From contig CDMY01000488.1 of the NCBI GenBank assembly GCA_001179505.1, forward strand, positions 1 through 64,000: DNA of 64,000 nucleotides, written 5' to 3'. Of the stretch, positions 47,801-57,485 are shown piece by piece. Within the stretch, counting starts at the first letter, position 1. Each line of letters opens with the position of its first letter. The position numbers and the translations under genes are program-made. The notes beneath the pieces were generated by a model, which was not told the DNA's origin, searched no databases, and saw only the letters and a program-made list of their open reading frames with translations. Source of the DNA: Vitrella brassicaformis (Eukaryota; Sar; Vitrellaceae).

Positions 47801-48655
47801 CCATGAAGCCAGCCACGAGAGAGAAGGAAAGAAGAGGATACCCATATATCCCATCAACACAACACACAAAGAGGAGAGGTGGTCAGTCACTGTACTGTGT
47901 ATGCCCCTCTTTGTTTGTTGGTGTGTGGTCTATGTATGTTAATTACTGTTCGGATGGGCGAGGTTCCTCAGGATCTTCACCTCACGAGTGGCTGCATGGG
48001 ATGCATCAACACACGGACGATGGCTCGCGTTGCACATGCCTGTGGTTGTTTGTGTCTGCCTCACCGACGGTGGGGAAGCCAGCCTCGAAGCCGTGGTCGC
48101 CGCTCGAGAGGCGCTTGAGCATCTTGAGGGCCACCTTCTCGCCTGTCTGACGGTGACGCGCCAAATACACCACACTGACATACACATAGACATAGACACC
48201 GATACAGACGTGAGCAGGCACATCCATCCAGTAAATCCAGTGAAGGTGCGTGTCTGTCGTGTGGTGTGCCGAACTCTCTACCTACTTACCCGTACTGGCC
48301 CTCGCCGATCTTCCTGTCCTTCTTGTACGCATCAACGTCTGAACCAACCAACGGCACAACACCAACACAACAACACACACACGCACAGCACAGTGACCCG
48401 CTCTTCTCCTGCACCGGGTAGGGTGCGGTCGGTCTCTCTCGGCTCACAGTTGGGCGAAGGGCTGTAGTCGCTCATGGGTGAGAGGGGGAACCCGAAAGGC
48501 ATCGGCGGAGCAAACACACCCGCAGCCCGCCTGCTCGTCATGTCCTCCGCTACAGACTGGTCCTGCTGGTGGCGATCGGACACCGCCCAACCGCCGGTGG
48601 TTGTGTGATGGTGGTCGACAGAAGCCGGTAGGGAGGGGGGAGGGTGCGCAAACAT
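44880..48655 (-). CDS. Cyclin-dependent kinase (CDK9/12-like) with long low-complexity C-terminal extension
   Basis: ATG at 48655 ([12 protein letters not shown]). Eleven or more exons join with matching phases. Kinase motifs in order: KIGEGQYG (ATP loop); KVALKML (catalytic Lys); [15 protein letters not shown] (C-helix Glu); [14 protein letters not shown] (hinge); [36 protein letters not shown] (activation segment); [18 protein letters not shown]. The activation segment and linkers resemble transcriptional CDKs (CDK9/12/13), which phosphorylate the RNA polymerase II tail; the canonical WYRPPE is WFRPPE here. After FFKYDPPPK an intron with GT donor joins in frame to a tail of about 410 residues ([13 protein letters not shown]..., 46120-44880) rich in Pro, Gly, His, Gln and Ala. 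The tail could be a separate gene with its own ATG at 46031, but the splice fits. It ends [10 protein letters not shown]. Confidence 0.82.
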
Positions 48656-49013
48656 GGTTGCTCTGACGCGCTGGAGGGAAGCTGACAGTCAGAGAGCGCG
48701 CCAGTGAGGCCGCATTGAGGATGAGAGACCTCCCTCCCTGCTCGGGGTTTCAGATTCGGCGATCTCCCATCGCTCTCTCCAACGCCATCGCCTGTGGCAC
48801 CGCTGAGGTGTTGTCCATCCCACCAGTATACTTCCTCCTATTCCGGCAAGCACCGGATCCTATTCTTCCGCTCATTCGCGACGGGCCAGGGTTTGGAACA
48901 GTTAGGGGGAAAGGAGTGCGAGCTTTCGGAGGGAGGGAAGGGCAAAAGCCGCGCGGGTACAAGAGTGAATCAGTGGCTGTGGAGATCTGCGCAGAGCGAT
49001 ATCTTTTGCCGTG
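48656..49013. promoter_or_regulatory. Divergent spacer between CDK and P450 genes
   Basis: These 358 bases separate two divergent start codons and so contain both promoters. Open frames crossing it have no domain content. No clear TATA box is visible. Confidence 0.35.
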
Positions 49014-50571
49014 ATGATGGATCTGCTGACACTCAAAGCCGACACGGCAAAGGACGTGCTCTTGTCTGCGGCGAAGGTCGGCTCACTCCTGGCTGTGGGG
49101 TGCGCTGGCGCCGTGACGGTGGCGCTGGGCTACTCTGGGATCTACTACCTATGGGTACGGTACACAAGCCAAGCTGCTGAGTGGACCATTAACTCATGGG
49201 ACAGAATGTGTCGTATGTGTGTGTGTGTGGTCAGATGGGCCGCAAGTACCGGAAGCTGCCTCGGAGGAAGAAGTGGATGCCTGTGTGGGACGCATTTGAC
49301 CAGCAAAAGGGCGAGGAGGCCTTCATCAACGAGTTCAGAGACCCTGACCAGCCTGGAGAGTTCCAAACTGTCGTCGGTGAGTGAGTGACCGGCTCAACAA
49401 CCAACAGCACGGCAGCGTGACGTGATGTGTGTCCATGGTTGCTCTCCGTGTGTGTATCATATCTGTGCGTAAATAAAGACATGGGTCCTGACTTCAATGG
49501 CAACCGCATCGTGGCCTTCAGCGACCCCGAGACCTTTGCCAAGATCCTCAACGACACACAGACATTCGGCAAGGCGCCCAACGCGGGGGCGGAAGAGCTC
49601 ATCGGCAAAGACTCGTCAGCTACACGCAATGCACTGCACTCACAGCCACATCACACGCACACAACAAACAGCCCAGCCCACACACGCGGTGTGTTGTGTT
49701 TCTTCCTCTCTCTCTCTCTCTCTGTGTTGGTTCTTTCAGGCTGGTGATGAGTGAGGGCGAGCTGTGGGCACGGCAGCGGAAGCTGATCACACCGGTGTTC
49801 CACTTCTCGTCCCTCAAGGCCGTGTTTGACACGATGGTGGACATCGCCGTGAAGGATGCCGACGACATGCAGCACCAGATCGAGACCAGCAAGGACCACT
49901 GCGCCATCCGCACCAAAGAGGACTTCAAGTGAGTGGGTCACGCACACACACACACACACACAGGTGTGTTGAGCTACGTGTGATTGTGTGTGTTGGCCTG
50001 CCTGCAGTGCGTTGACGATGCGGATCATCATTGCCTGTGCGTTTTCGTCTCGCTTCGACGTGGAGTGGATGCATCGCGCATGGGGCAAGGTGTTCCACTC
50101 CATCTTCTACTTCATCGGACGGCAGATTGTCGGTCAGCCAGTGCGCAACCCACTACAACACACCACACCACACCTCTCGTTATGTGTGTGTGTGTGCCTG
50201 CCTGCCTGCCTGCTCGCAGGTCCCCTGTGGAACTACATTCCCCACAAGGACGCCTGGGGCGTCGCCGCCGTCATGAAGCAGATAAACCGCAAAGTGCAGG
50301 CAGAGATCGACACGAGGAGGAAGGACGGCACCGACACAGCGGCCAAGGAAGGGGAAGGCCCGAGGGACCTGCTGGACCTCCTCATGGCTGCCGGTGACGA
50401 GATGTCCGACCGTTTGATGATCGACGAGTCCCTGACCTTCCTCTCGGCGGGGCATGAGACCACATCGTCGCTCGTCTCGTGGACCATGTACTGCCTCAGC
50501 AAACACCCTGACGTCCAGGTGACCACAGAGTGTCTCATGGGGTCCCTCGCGACGCATCTCTCCCTGTGTGT

Positions 50572-50609
<38 letters not shown>

Positions 50610-51568
50610 CGTCAGCTGCAGGAAGAGTTGGACGCCGTGATTGGTGACCGGCCTTTGACCTTCGACGACATCAACAGACTCGAGTACATGAAGTGCGTCG
50701 TCAAGGAAGTGCTCAGGTGAGTCAATGAGTGAGCCACACGGCCGCCACGCACGGTGAGTGGGTGTATTGCGTTGCCTGTTGATTCAATGACCAGGCTGTG
50801 TCCGCCGGCCCCCTTCCTGGACCGCCTCGCCAAGCGTGACTTCTCACTCAACGGCTATGACCTCCCAAAAGGTTCATTAGCACACAGTCAACACACCACC
50901 CAAGTCAGCTCCTTCGACGATCCCTCGCACAACACACGTGTGTGTTGGTGTGTGCCGTCCCTTCTTCAGGGACGATTGTGTGGCTGATGTTCCACGCTGC
51001 GCAGATGGACGAGCGCTACTGGGACAAGCCGCAGGAGTTCATGCCGTCACGATGGGCGGAGGGGTCGGGCACAGAGACTGCGGCGGAGGGCGGGGCCACA
51101 AAGGCCTTGAGGCACCCCTACGCCTACCTGCCCTTCTCCGCGGGACCCAGGAACTGCATCGGCCAGAAGGTGAGCACAGCACACGACACAACACACGCCG
51201 GCCGTGGGCACGTCTATCATGGATCTGTGTGTGCATGTCTTTCCTCTCTGCTTGCTTGTGTCTGTTCTGTATCCGTCAGTTCGCGCAGCAGGAGGCATCG
51301 GTGGGATTGATGTGACAGACAGACAACGGGAGAGAACGGACTGCATATGCCATCATTGTCCTCTGTCCCCTCCATGGTTTGTGTCCTCCCTCAGGTCATT
51401 CTAGCGTCGGTGATGCGCCACTATGACGTGGCCCTCGAGGGGGAGGACAAGGTGATGGGCATAATCGAGGCCACCATGGTACCAAAGAATCTGTCGCTCC
51501 GGTTCACCCCCAGAGGCACGTGTGCACACAGCGTCGCCAGTGGCACCACCACTGATGGCGGCGCGTAG
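49014..51568 (+). CDS. Cytochrome P450 monooxygenase
   Basis: ATG at 49014 (MMDLLTLKADTAK) with an N-terminal membrane anchor (LLAVGCAGAVTVALGYSGIYYLW). Around eleven exons join with consistent phases. Hallmarks in order: ELWARQRKLITPVFHF (C-helix, W-x-x-x-R); FLSAGHETTSSLVSW (I-helix oxygen-activation motif, A/G-G-x-E-T); KCVVKEVLRLCPPAP (E-x-x-R of the K-helix); WDKPQEFMPSRW (PERF region); FSAGPRNCIGQK (heme-binding loop with the Cys ligand). It ends VPKNLSLRFTPRG plus a short tail. P450s oxygenate small hydrophobic substrates using electrons from a reductase; the membrane anchor suggests the ER or a plastid membrane. The I-helix and heme regions resemble CYP4/CYP97-type enzymes, but I cannot assign a family or substrate. 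Confidence 0.88.
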
Positions 51569-52453
51569 GTTGCTGTCTGTGTCATGTCAGCGGGGGGACA
51601 GGACAGCCCGACTGACTGACTGAGTTGGTGGTCAAGTCAATGAGCCGGGGCTGGTTGTGGTGGACAGAGTGGACAGTGAGTGAGTGAGTGGTAGTGTGTG
51701 GTGTGCGAGGCGCGTGGCGTGCTGTCTGTGGTGGATTTGCAATTGATTTGTATTTTTGGTGGCCTGTCTGTCCCAGCCAGAAGCGTGTCTGTATACTACC
51801 GACCTGCAGCCAAGCGTGGGCGGGCGTGCCTTTCCCGCACGTCCACCCGTCCGTCACTGCCAGTGCAGTGCTTGCTCTCCTGTGGTGACACGTACGTGTG
51901 TGGGGGGAGGGGTGCGGTTGGTTGCCACCACTCACTCGGCTAAAGGTGCACTGCACGGCAGTCAGTGAGTGAGCCGTCGTGCAGTGCGTGTGATGTGTTT
52001 GTTGTGCTCTTCATGTGAGTGACCCCTGCCTGTGTTTGTTGTGTGTATCCTCCTGTGTGGCTGGCTGGCTGGCTGGCTGGCCGGCTGTCTGTGTGGGTGG
52101 GTGCGTCGATCTGTCTGTGAGTCACATGGAGGCTTTATGGTGCCTTGTAGGTTTTTCAGAGACGGTCAAGACATGCATGGTATGGGATGATGCCATGCGG
52201 TGCGGTGCATCTCTTGGATGGCAAACGATGGTTGCGTCGGGGGCCACACACGTGTCGTGTTGGTCCACCGCGCCGAGTAGGAGATGATGAGGCAGACGAC
52301 TAGTGACGTTTCTGTAATTGGTTCGTGTGTCAGCCATCCACTCGTTCCTTCACCATTCCACCCAGCCATGTGTTCGTTCCCCTCACACGTGGTGTGCAGC
52401 GAATTCTACTCGTACAAATGACAGCCCTCCCTCCCCCCTCCCTCCTTCTCTGG
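51569..52453. other. Intergenic region between convergent genes
   Basis: About 880 bases, TG-rich, with a GGCT repeat near 52060. No open frame with splice signals or domain content. It presumably contains two 3' UTRs. Confidence 0.5.
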
Positions 52454-53193
52454 TCATCGCAAGGCCCTCCTCTTCCTCAGTAACTTGTCGACATACAGGT
52501 GCAGCATACTCACACTCAGCAGACCCGCACTCGCCATTATGAACGTCTTGTTGTCCACCACCTGCAGCTGCTTGACGCCCTCGGGCACAGCATACGACTG
52601 ACGCCACTCCACTGGATTGTACCGAACCTGACAGACGGCCAGACAGACACACGGCCAGACAGACAGACAGACAGACAACCACACACACCAACCTAGGACC
52701 ATGTGTGTGTGTGTTCCCCACACCCACCCAGTTCACCTTGATGGGGTAGCCTTTCCTGTTGTTCTGGTAGGCCTCGATCACTTCGGGCCGCTTCCAGTCT
52801 TCGCTTGACTCGTGGCCTTTCTGGTCAAAGGTCAACCGGTGGGAGGTGTGGCCACTGCATTCCATGTTGGTGCCTGCACGTCACTCACGTCAATCTGACT
52901 CATCTCATCGGCAGACCGTGCGTCAGGGCGTGTGGTGCCTGCCCAGCAAATCACTCACCTGTCGGTGTGTACTTGTAGTGGATCTTGAGAAACATCCCCG
53001 GGACGGTGAAGACAGCGGCGAAGATGAGCCCGTGGGGCCGCAGGTAGCTGACGCCGCTGGACGTGATCTCCCCCTGCACCTCGGTCCACTTCTCGATGAT
53101 GCGGTCGTGGTTCTGCGTGTGGATGCCGACCAGGACGCCGCCGGCACCCACGACCAGCCCAACGTTGGACAGAAGCCATAGGTATCCAGACAT
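52454..53193 (-). CDS. Small membrane protein with three hydrophobic segments
   Basis: ATG at 53193 (MSGYLWLLSN). Exons 53193-52959, about 52887-52736 and about 52627-52454, phases agree. The protein is about 180 residues. Hydrophobic segments: WLLSNVGLVVGAGGVLVGI at the N-terminus, LIFAAVFTVPGMFLKI near residue 60, and IMASAGLLSVSMLHLYV near the C-terminus, which ends in a basic LLRKRRALR. The middle part is hydrophilic (HTSHRLTFDQKGHESSEDW). I do not recognise the family. The size and C-terminal basic tail would suit an ER or organelle membrane protein. Confidence 0.7.
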
Positions 53194-53929
53194 AGACTCA
53201 GCAACACAGATCAGGTGCAGTCGGCATTGCTTGCGTCGAGATCTGCCACGCCGCTTTCGAGGAAAGAGCTCCCGTTGAGTCGAGAATTCGCGATGAGACG
53301 CGGCGAGTCGAGACGCCCCCAAATCGCGTCATGATGCATTGTCTTAGTGGCTGTGCACGGCAACCCTCATAGAAGGTGACAACGTGCGTTCCAGACGACG
53401 ACACCTGGGCCGACATCTCCCAGCGCGAGAATGTATGGAGGCGCATGAACCACCTGTGAGGCGGGGGGCTTGAGGATTTCCTGAAGGCCTTCCGTGAGCG
53501 AGAACGTCCAGGCTTAGCGCGGCAACAAGACCGATCCAAACCGCGTGGAACGTTTCGATTCCCACTATTTTGGCGACGCTCGCAAGAGCCGGCAGAGAGG
53601 CAGCGAAGGCAGAAGGCGTCGATATTCGTCTCTCGCACCTAGTCTCGCACTCACCGATGCTGCCATGGCAGCAGCAGCAGCTAGGTGAGTTGGATGTCAA
53701 TGTCCCACAGTTGCGGCAGATGTACGACGTGCGCCACATTGTCTCATTTGGGAGGTCAGCGCATGGCCACAAGAGCAGCTGACCCGCCTGCTCTGCGTGG
53801 CACTGCATGGTTTGATTTGGCTTGTGTGTGTTGTGTGCAGTTTCTCCACGGTAGCCAAGGCCACAAGCAGGACGTCGGGAGACGAATATGCTTGAAAGAA
53901 GATCGATAGAGCGCTTCTCGAGTGAGCAT
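53194..53929. other. Region upstream of the kinase fragment, one repeat trace
   Basis: Contains a short copy of the dispersed repeat (53326-53352) and short open frames on both strands with no recognised domain. Splice-like signals near 53750 and 53838 might mark 5' exons of the kinase fragment. Confidence 0.35.
53326..53352. repeat. Dispersed repeat, short trace
   Basis: About 27 bases (GTCATGATGCATTGTCTTA core) shared with 54243-54270 and 56056-56083. It has one G/A difference, and the similarity fades on both sides. Confidence 0.5.
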
Positions 53930-54690
53930 TCAATCACGGGTGTATCTGGGGCATGACGGCACTCGGACCACACGGGAGGTGTACGAGATGGTAAAAGCGG
54001 CGCAGAACGACAACATCGTCGACGTGCACTACACATCAGCCGACCAGCAGCACCTGCATGTCGTCATGGAGTGGCTGGACGGACCGACACTACTCAGCTA
54101 CCTGTGCAGCCACCACCCGATGCCACTCGACACCGTGCGCCTCGTCACGAAAGGCGTGCTGCGGGCCCTCCAATTCATCCATGACAACGAGGTGAGCGAA
54201 TTGAGGCTCGGTTTGGTTGCAGCATCACAACTGCTCTGACGTCACGTCATGATGCATTGTCTTAATGGCACTACTACAGCCAACACAGCATTCGCCCGGT
54301 GCTTCCTCGCTAGTGCATCGGCCTGTGGTGCCGCGGACCAAAGCAGGAGAGTTACTGCAAGTCGTCGCTTTCCTCGAATTCCTAGCAGGATCCACTTGGG
54401 TTTCTGAAACAGCGCTACGGTGATGCCCACTCTCTCAAGACCATGAAGCATGCTACCTCTTCTCGTCGGCCAGTGACATGTGGGGCGCTGGGGTGATCAT
54501 GTGAGTGACAGATAGACAAACGGAGAGCACCCACACTTCATTAATTACCATCCATCCTTTCTTGGTCGTGTTGTTGATCAACCAACACACAGCGACCTGT
54601 GCAGGTATCGGTTGTTGATGAATCGTTATCCGTTTGAGGTCGCTGGGTTTGGCCCGCCACGATGAACTGCAAAAGATCGAGGAGGTGATT
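53930..54690 (+). pseudogene. Protein kinase fragment interrupted by a repeat
   Basis: From about 53940 to 54192 the frame reads as the N-lobe and hinge of a Ser/Thr kinase: EVYEMVKAAQNDNIVDVHY (C-helix and following strand), LHVVMEWLDGPTLLSYL (hinge) and VTKGVLRALQFIHDNE, just before where HRDLKPEN should be. The catalytic loop and DFG segment are missing. In their place is a dispersed repeat (54223-54400). Downstream, 54455-54495 and 54607-54640 give SASDMWGAGVIM and YRLLMNRYPFE, the kinase F-helix region. The ATP loop is also not found upstream. Without the catalytic core this cannot be an active kinase; I read it as an insertion-deletion pseudogene. Confidence 0.6.
54223..54400 (+). repeat. 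Dispersed repeat, long copy 1
   Basis: It begins with GGTTGCAGCA and runs through the shared GTCATGATGCATTGTCTTAATGG core, then ACAGCCAACACAGCATTCGC. It matches 56031-56175 with some internal indels. It lies inside the kinase fragment. Confidence 0.75.
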
Positions 54691-54796
54691 GATTGAGGTA
54701 ACCGCACCGCACCGCACACGAACTCTGTGCATCGTCATCTTTACCTGTGTGTTGCCTTTCTCTCTCTCTCTCTCTCTCTCCCGGTTTGTGTGTTAG

Positions 54797-56028
54797 GTAT
54801 GGTTTGCGGTATTCGATGCGCGAGAAGACAGTTCCCGAGCTGCTGAAGATGGCGTGGGCGGTGGGCCTTTGGGACGACGCCGTCTCCCTTCACCTGCTCA
54901 ACACCAAGAAGCCCAACTATCATAGAGAATATTTTGGATGATCAATCAATCGGAGAGAGAGGCAACACCATCGACGCACCCATGCAGCAGGACCACGAGG
55001 CCTGCGATCTCATCCATCGCCTACTCGCCCAACACCCCCACAATTGCACCCCCACGGATCTGCTGCTCATTCTTCTGTGTGTGTGCTGACTTGTGTCGTG
55101 AGTGCAGCAGTCGCTGAAGGTCGCGGAGCACAAGCAGTCGCCCAAGGTGCGGCAGCTCCATGCACAATGATATCCATCGTGAGTGACTGGTGTAAGTAAG
55201 TGTGTTGTGGTGGTGGCTGTGCAGAAGCTCGGCACACTCGACAAGATTCCAGAGGAGAGGCAGGAGGGCATCGGCAAGGTAGGTATGGACGTGTGTGTGC
55301 TCTATCTGTCCCTTGTCTGTCGTGTGCACTCGGTGCTCCTTCTCTGTGTCTGTCGTGCCTGTTGGCACCAGCAGCAGGTGGCGGCCAAGACGACGCCTCT
55401 CGTGAGTCAGGTGGTGACCAAGAAGACTGTGGCGTACGTGGTGCACCCACCAGTGTTGAGCGAAGTGGAAGGATGGAGGGATGCATGGTTGGGTGTTCCA
55501 CACTCGTGTCTCGCTGGTGCGTGGTTGGGTCTTCCACACTCGCCCTCGCTGTTTATCATCAGTTCATGCCCCCCCGTGTCGTCAAGAGGATCACAACGAT
55601 GCCCGACACCAAGTGCCCGGTAAGCCCATCATCCCTGAGTATACACACACGCCACACACGACTGCTTTCTGTTAGGACACAGTTCACCTACGCCCCTGTG
55701 CGAGTGACGAGTGGCTGGCTGACTGGCTAACTATCATACTATACAGCCAGGCCGATGGCCCATCTGCCGCCCCCATCCCCGCACCCACCCCTCCTGCAAA
55801 CATCGACGCGTCGGCTGCTCCCGCACAGAACCGAGGTATCGTCGCCGACCCCTCACCATCCATCCCCACAGACGAGCAGCAGGGCCGCACCATCGGCGGC
55901 GGCATGCCGGGCATCCACGAGGAGGGCACATTGGGCGGCGGGGCAGGGCACGAGCGTCGCAGTGGAGAAGAGGGCGGCATGCTGCAGATCGGCAGGGGCG
56001 GGGGCCTCACCCCCACCCGCCCCACTTA
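54797..56028 (+). CDS. Weakly supported multi-exon gene, paralogue of 56286-56933
   Basis: The 3' part is the clearest. Exons 55108-55146 (QSLKVAEHKQSPK), 55225-55278 (KLGTLDKIPEERQEGIGK), 55375-55437, 55562-55620 (FMPPRVVKRITTMPDTKCP) and 55751-56028 join in phase and end in an Ala/Pro region, then QQGRTIGGGMPGIHEEGT and a stop at 56026-56028. The 5' part may include 54797-54941 (REKTVPELLKMAWAVGLW), whose own stop makes the join uncertain. There is no recognised domain. The Gly/Met/Pro C-terminus recurs in the next gene. A dispersed repeat begins right after the stop. Confidence 0.35.
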
Positions 56029-56030
56029 GG

Positions 56031-56175
56031 TTGCAGCAACACAACTGCTCTGACGTCACGTCATGATGCATTGTCTTAATGGCACTACTACAGCCAACAC
56101 AGCATTCGCCCGGTGGTGCATCGGCGCGGAAGTACTGCAAGTCGCCGCTTTCCTCAATTCAGTCTTCGCGACACA
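56031..56175 (+). repeat. Dispersed repeat, long copy 2
   Basis: It matches 54223-54400 almost base for base over its first 90 bases, then with deletions; the ACTGCAAGTCG and CGCTTTCCTC blocks are shared. It starts at the stop codon of the upstream gene model. Confidence 0.75.
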
Positions 56176-56285
56176 CCATGCATCAAGACTGACAGGTGAG
56201 GGCCACACCAGACAGCGTCAGTAAGTAGGCGGCCTATCTCTGTGCGGGCCTCTCTCTAATGTTTTGTCTGTGCGGGCCGCTTCAG

Positions 56286-56933
56286 ATGTTCTCCGGCGCA
56301 GCCTTCCTGGGCGGTATGGCGCCCACACGGGCGTTCGCGGCATTCTACTCGACGGCTGAGAGAGAGGGAGCACACGCACACACGTGGGGATCTGCACACA
56401 CGTGTGTGTTGTGTTCTGTGTATGTGTGTGTGTGTGTGTGTCCGTGTTGTGTGTTGTGTGCAGCGGCTAAGAAGACGGCCCCCCGTCGTGCCGCTGGGGA
56501 GGACGGCGATCTGGACACCCTGTTGGCGACGGATGGTACGCACATGAAATGGAAGGGGCGTGGTGGATCAATGAGGCCCATGTGCGGTCGTCACTATCTG
56601 CTGTCGGTGCAGTGGCGACCGTTGTAGCCGAGTTCAAGAAAATCACGACGGGCGGCCAAGTACCTCATACTACGACTTCACGGCATAACAGAAGGTGCGG
56701 ACATAGACACACACACACACACACGGACATAGACAGACACATGTGTGTACGAAACTGGGCCCTGTGCATCTGCTGTCGGAATGTGTGCAGCGGTGCTCGT
56801 GTCCGCCATGGCTGCACACATCGGCCATGAGGCTGCCGCTGCAGAGAATGACCCACGCATCGTCGGCGGCATGCCGGGCATGCCAGAGCACGGCACTGGT
56901 GCCGGAGGCGTCGGAGAAGAGGGTGGCCTTTGA
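56286..56933 (+). CDS. Weakly supported small gene with mitochondrial-like N-terminus
   Basis: ATG at 56286 gives MFSGAAFLGGMAPTRAFAAFYS, a short Arg/Ser/Ala-rich N-terminus without acidic residues, compatible with a mitochondrial presequence. Exons near 56462-56535 (KKTAPRRAAGEDGDLDTL), 56609-56658 (VATVVAEFKKITTGG) and 56789-56933 (VLVSAMAAHIGHEAAAAEND, then RIVGGMPGMPEHGTGAGG) follow, with one or two phase conflicts. It is related to the gene ending at 56028, which has VVKRITTMPD and IGGGMPGIHEEGT at equivalent places. The function is unknown. Confidence 0.3.
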
Positions 56934-57485
56934 GGGTGGCAGCAATGGCGTCCTCGCGAACACATCGCAGCGGAGACAGCCGTGGACGTAGCGTGTGTGC
57001 GTGTGCGTGTACGTGTGCGCATGCGCGTTGCGTGGGGTACCGGGGAAAAGTGATGGAAGTGGCAATTGCTGCCTTCATTTTATATCAGTCGAGTGGTCTT
57101 TCCCTCCTGCACTGCATGCTATTTCATGTCAGGGATGGAAGATGAGAGTCGCTTCCACGCAATCAATCTACAGGGATATTGTAACTACCCTCATGTCAAA
57201 GACACGAGTCTGAATCAAAGCCTTTCCCTTCCCGTAGTTGACAATGACAGAAAATGATCACGCCAGTTGGTGACACATATGCATGCACAGTGCTGATGCA
57301 ATGTGACCCAAATAAAGACACATCCTCTCGAAGACAGAACAAGTGCGAAGACAGCACGGAGATAGCAATCAAAACCGATAAAGCCCTACAGGGAGACACA
57401 GGAAAGAAGGGCCGAAATCGAAACGAGGATGCCCAAAACCCAGCAAACGGCAAGACAGCAAGAGAAGACACAACACGTCATGTCT
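56934..57485. other. Intergenic region between convergent genes
   Basis: About 550 bases, locally AT-richer from 57060 to 57480 than the rest of the window, with no supported gene. It probably contains the 3' UTR of the minus-strand giant gene. Confidence 0.45.
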
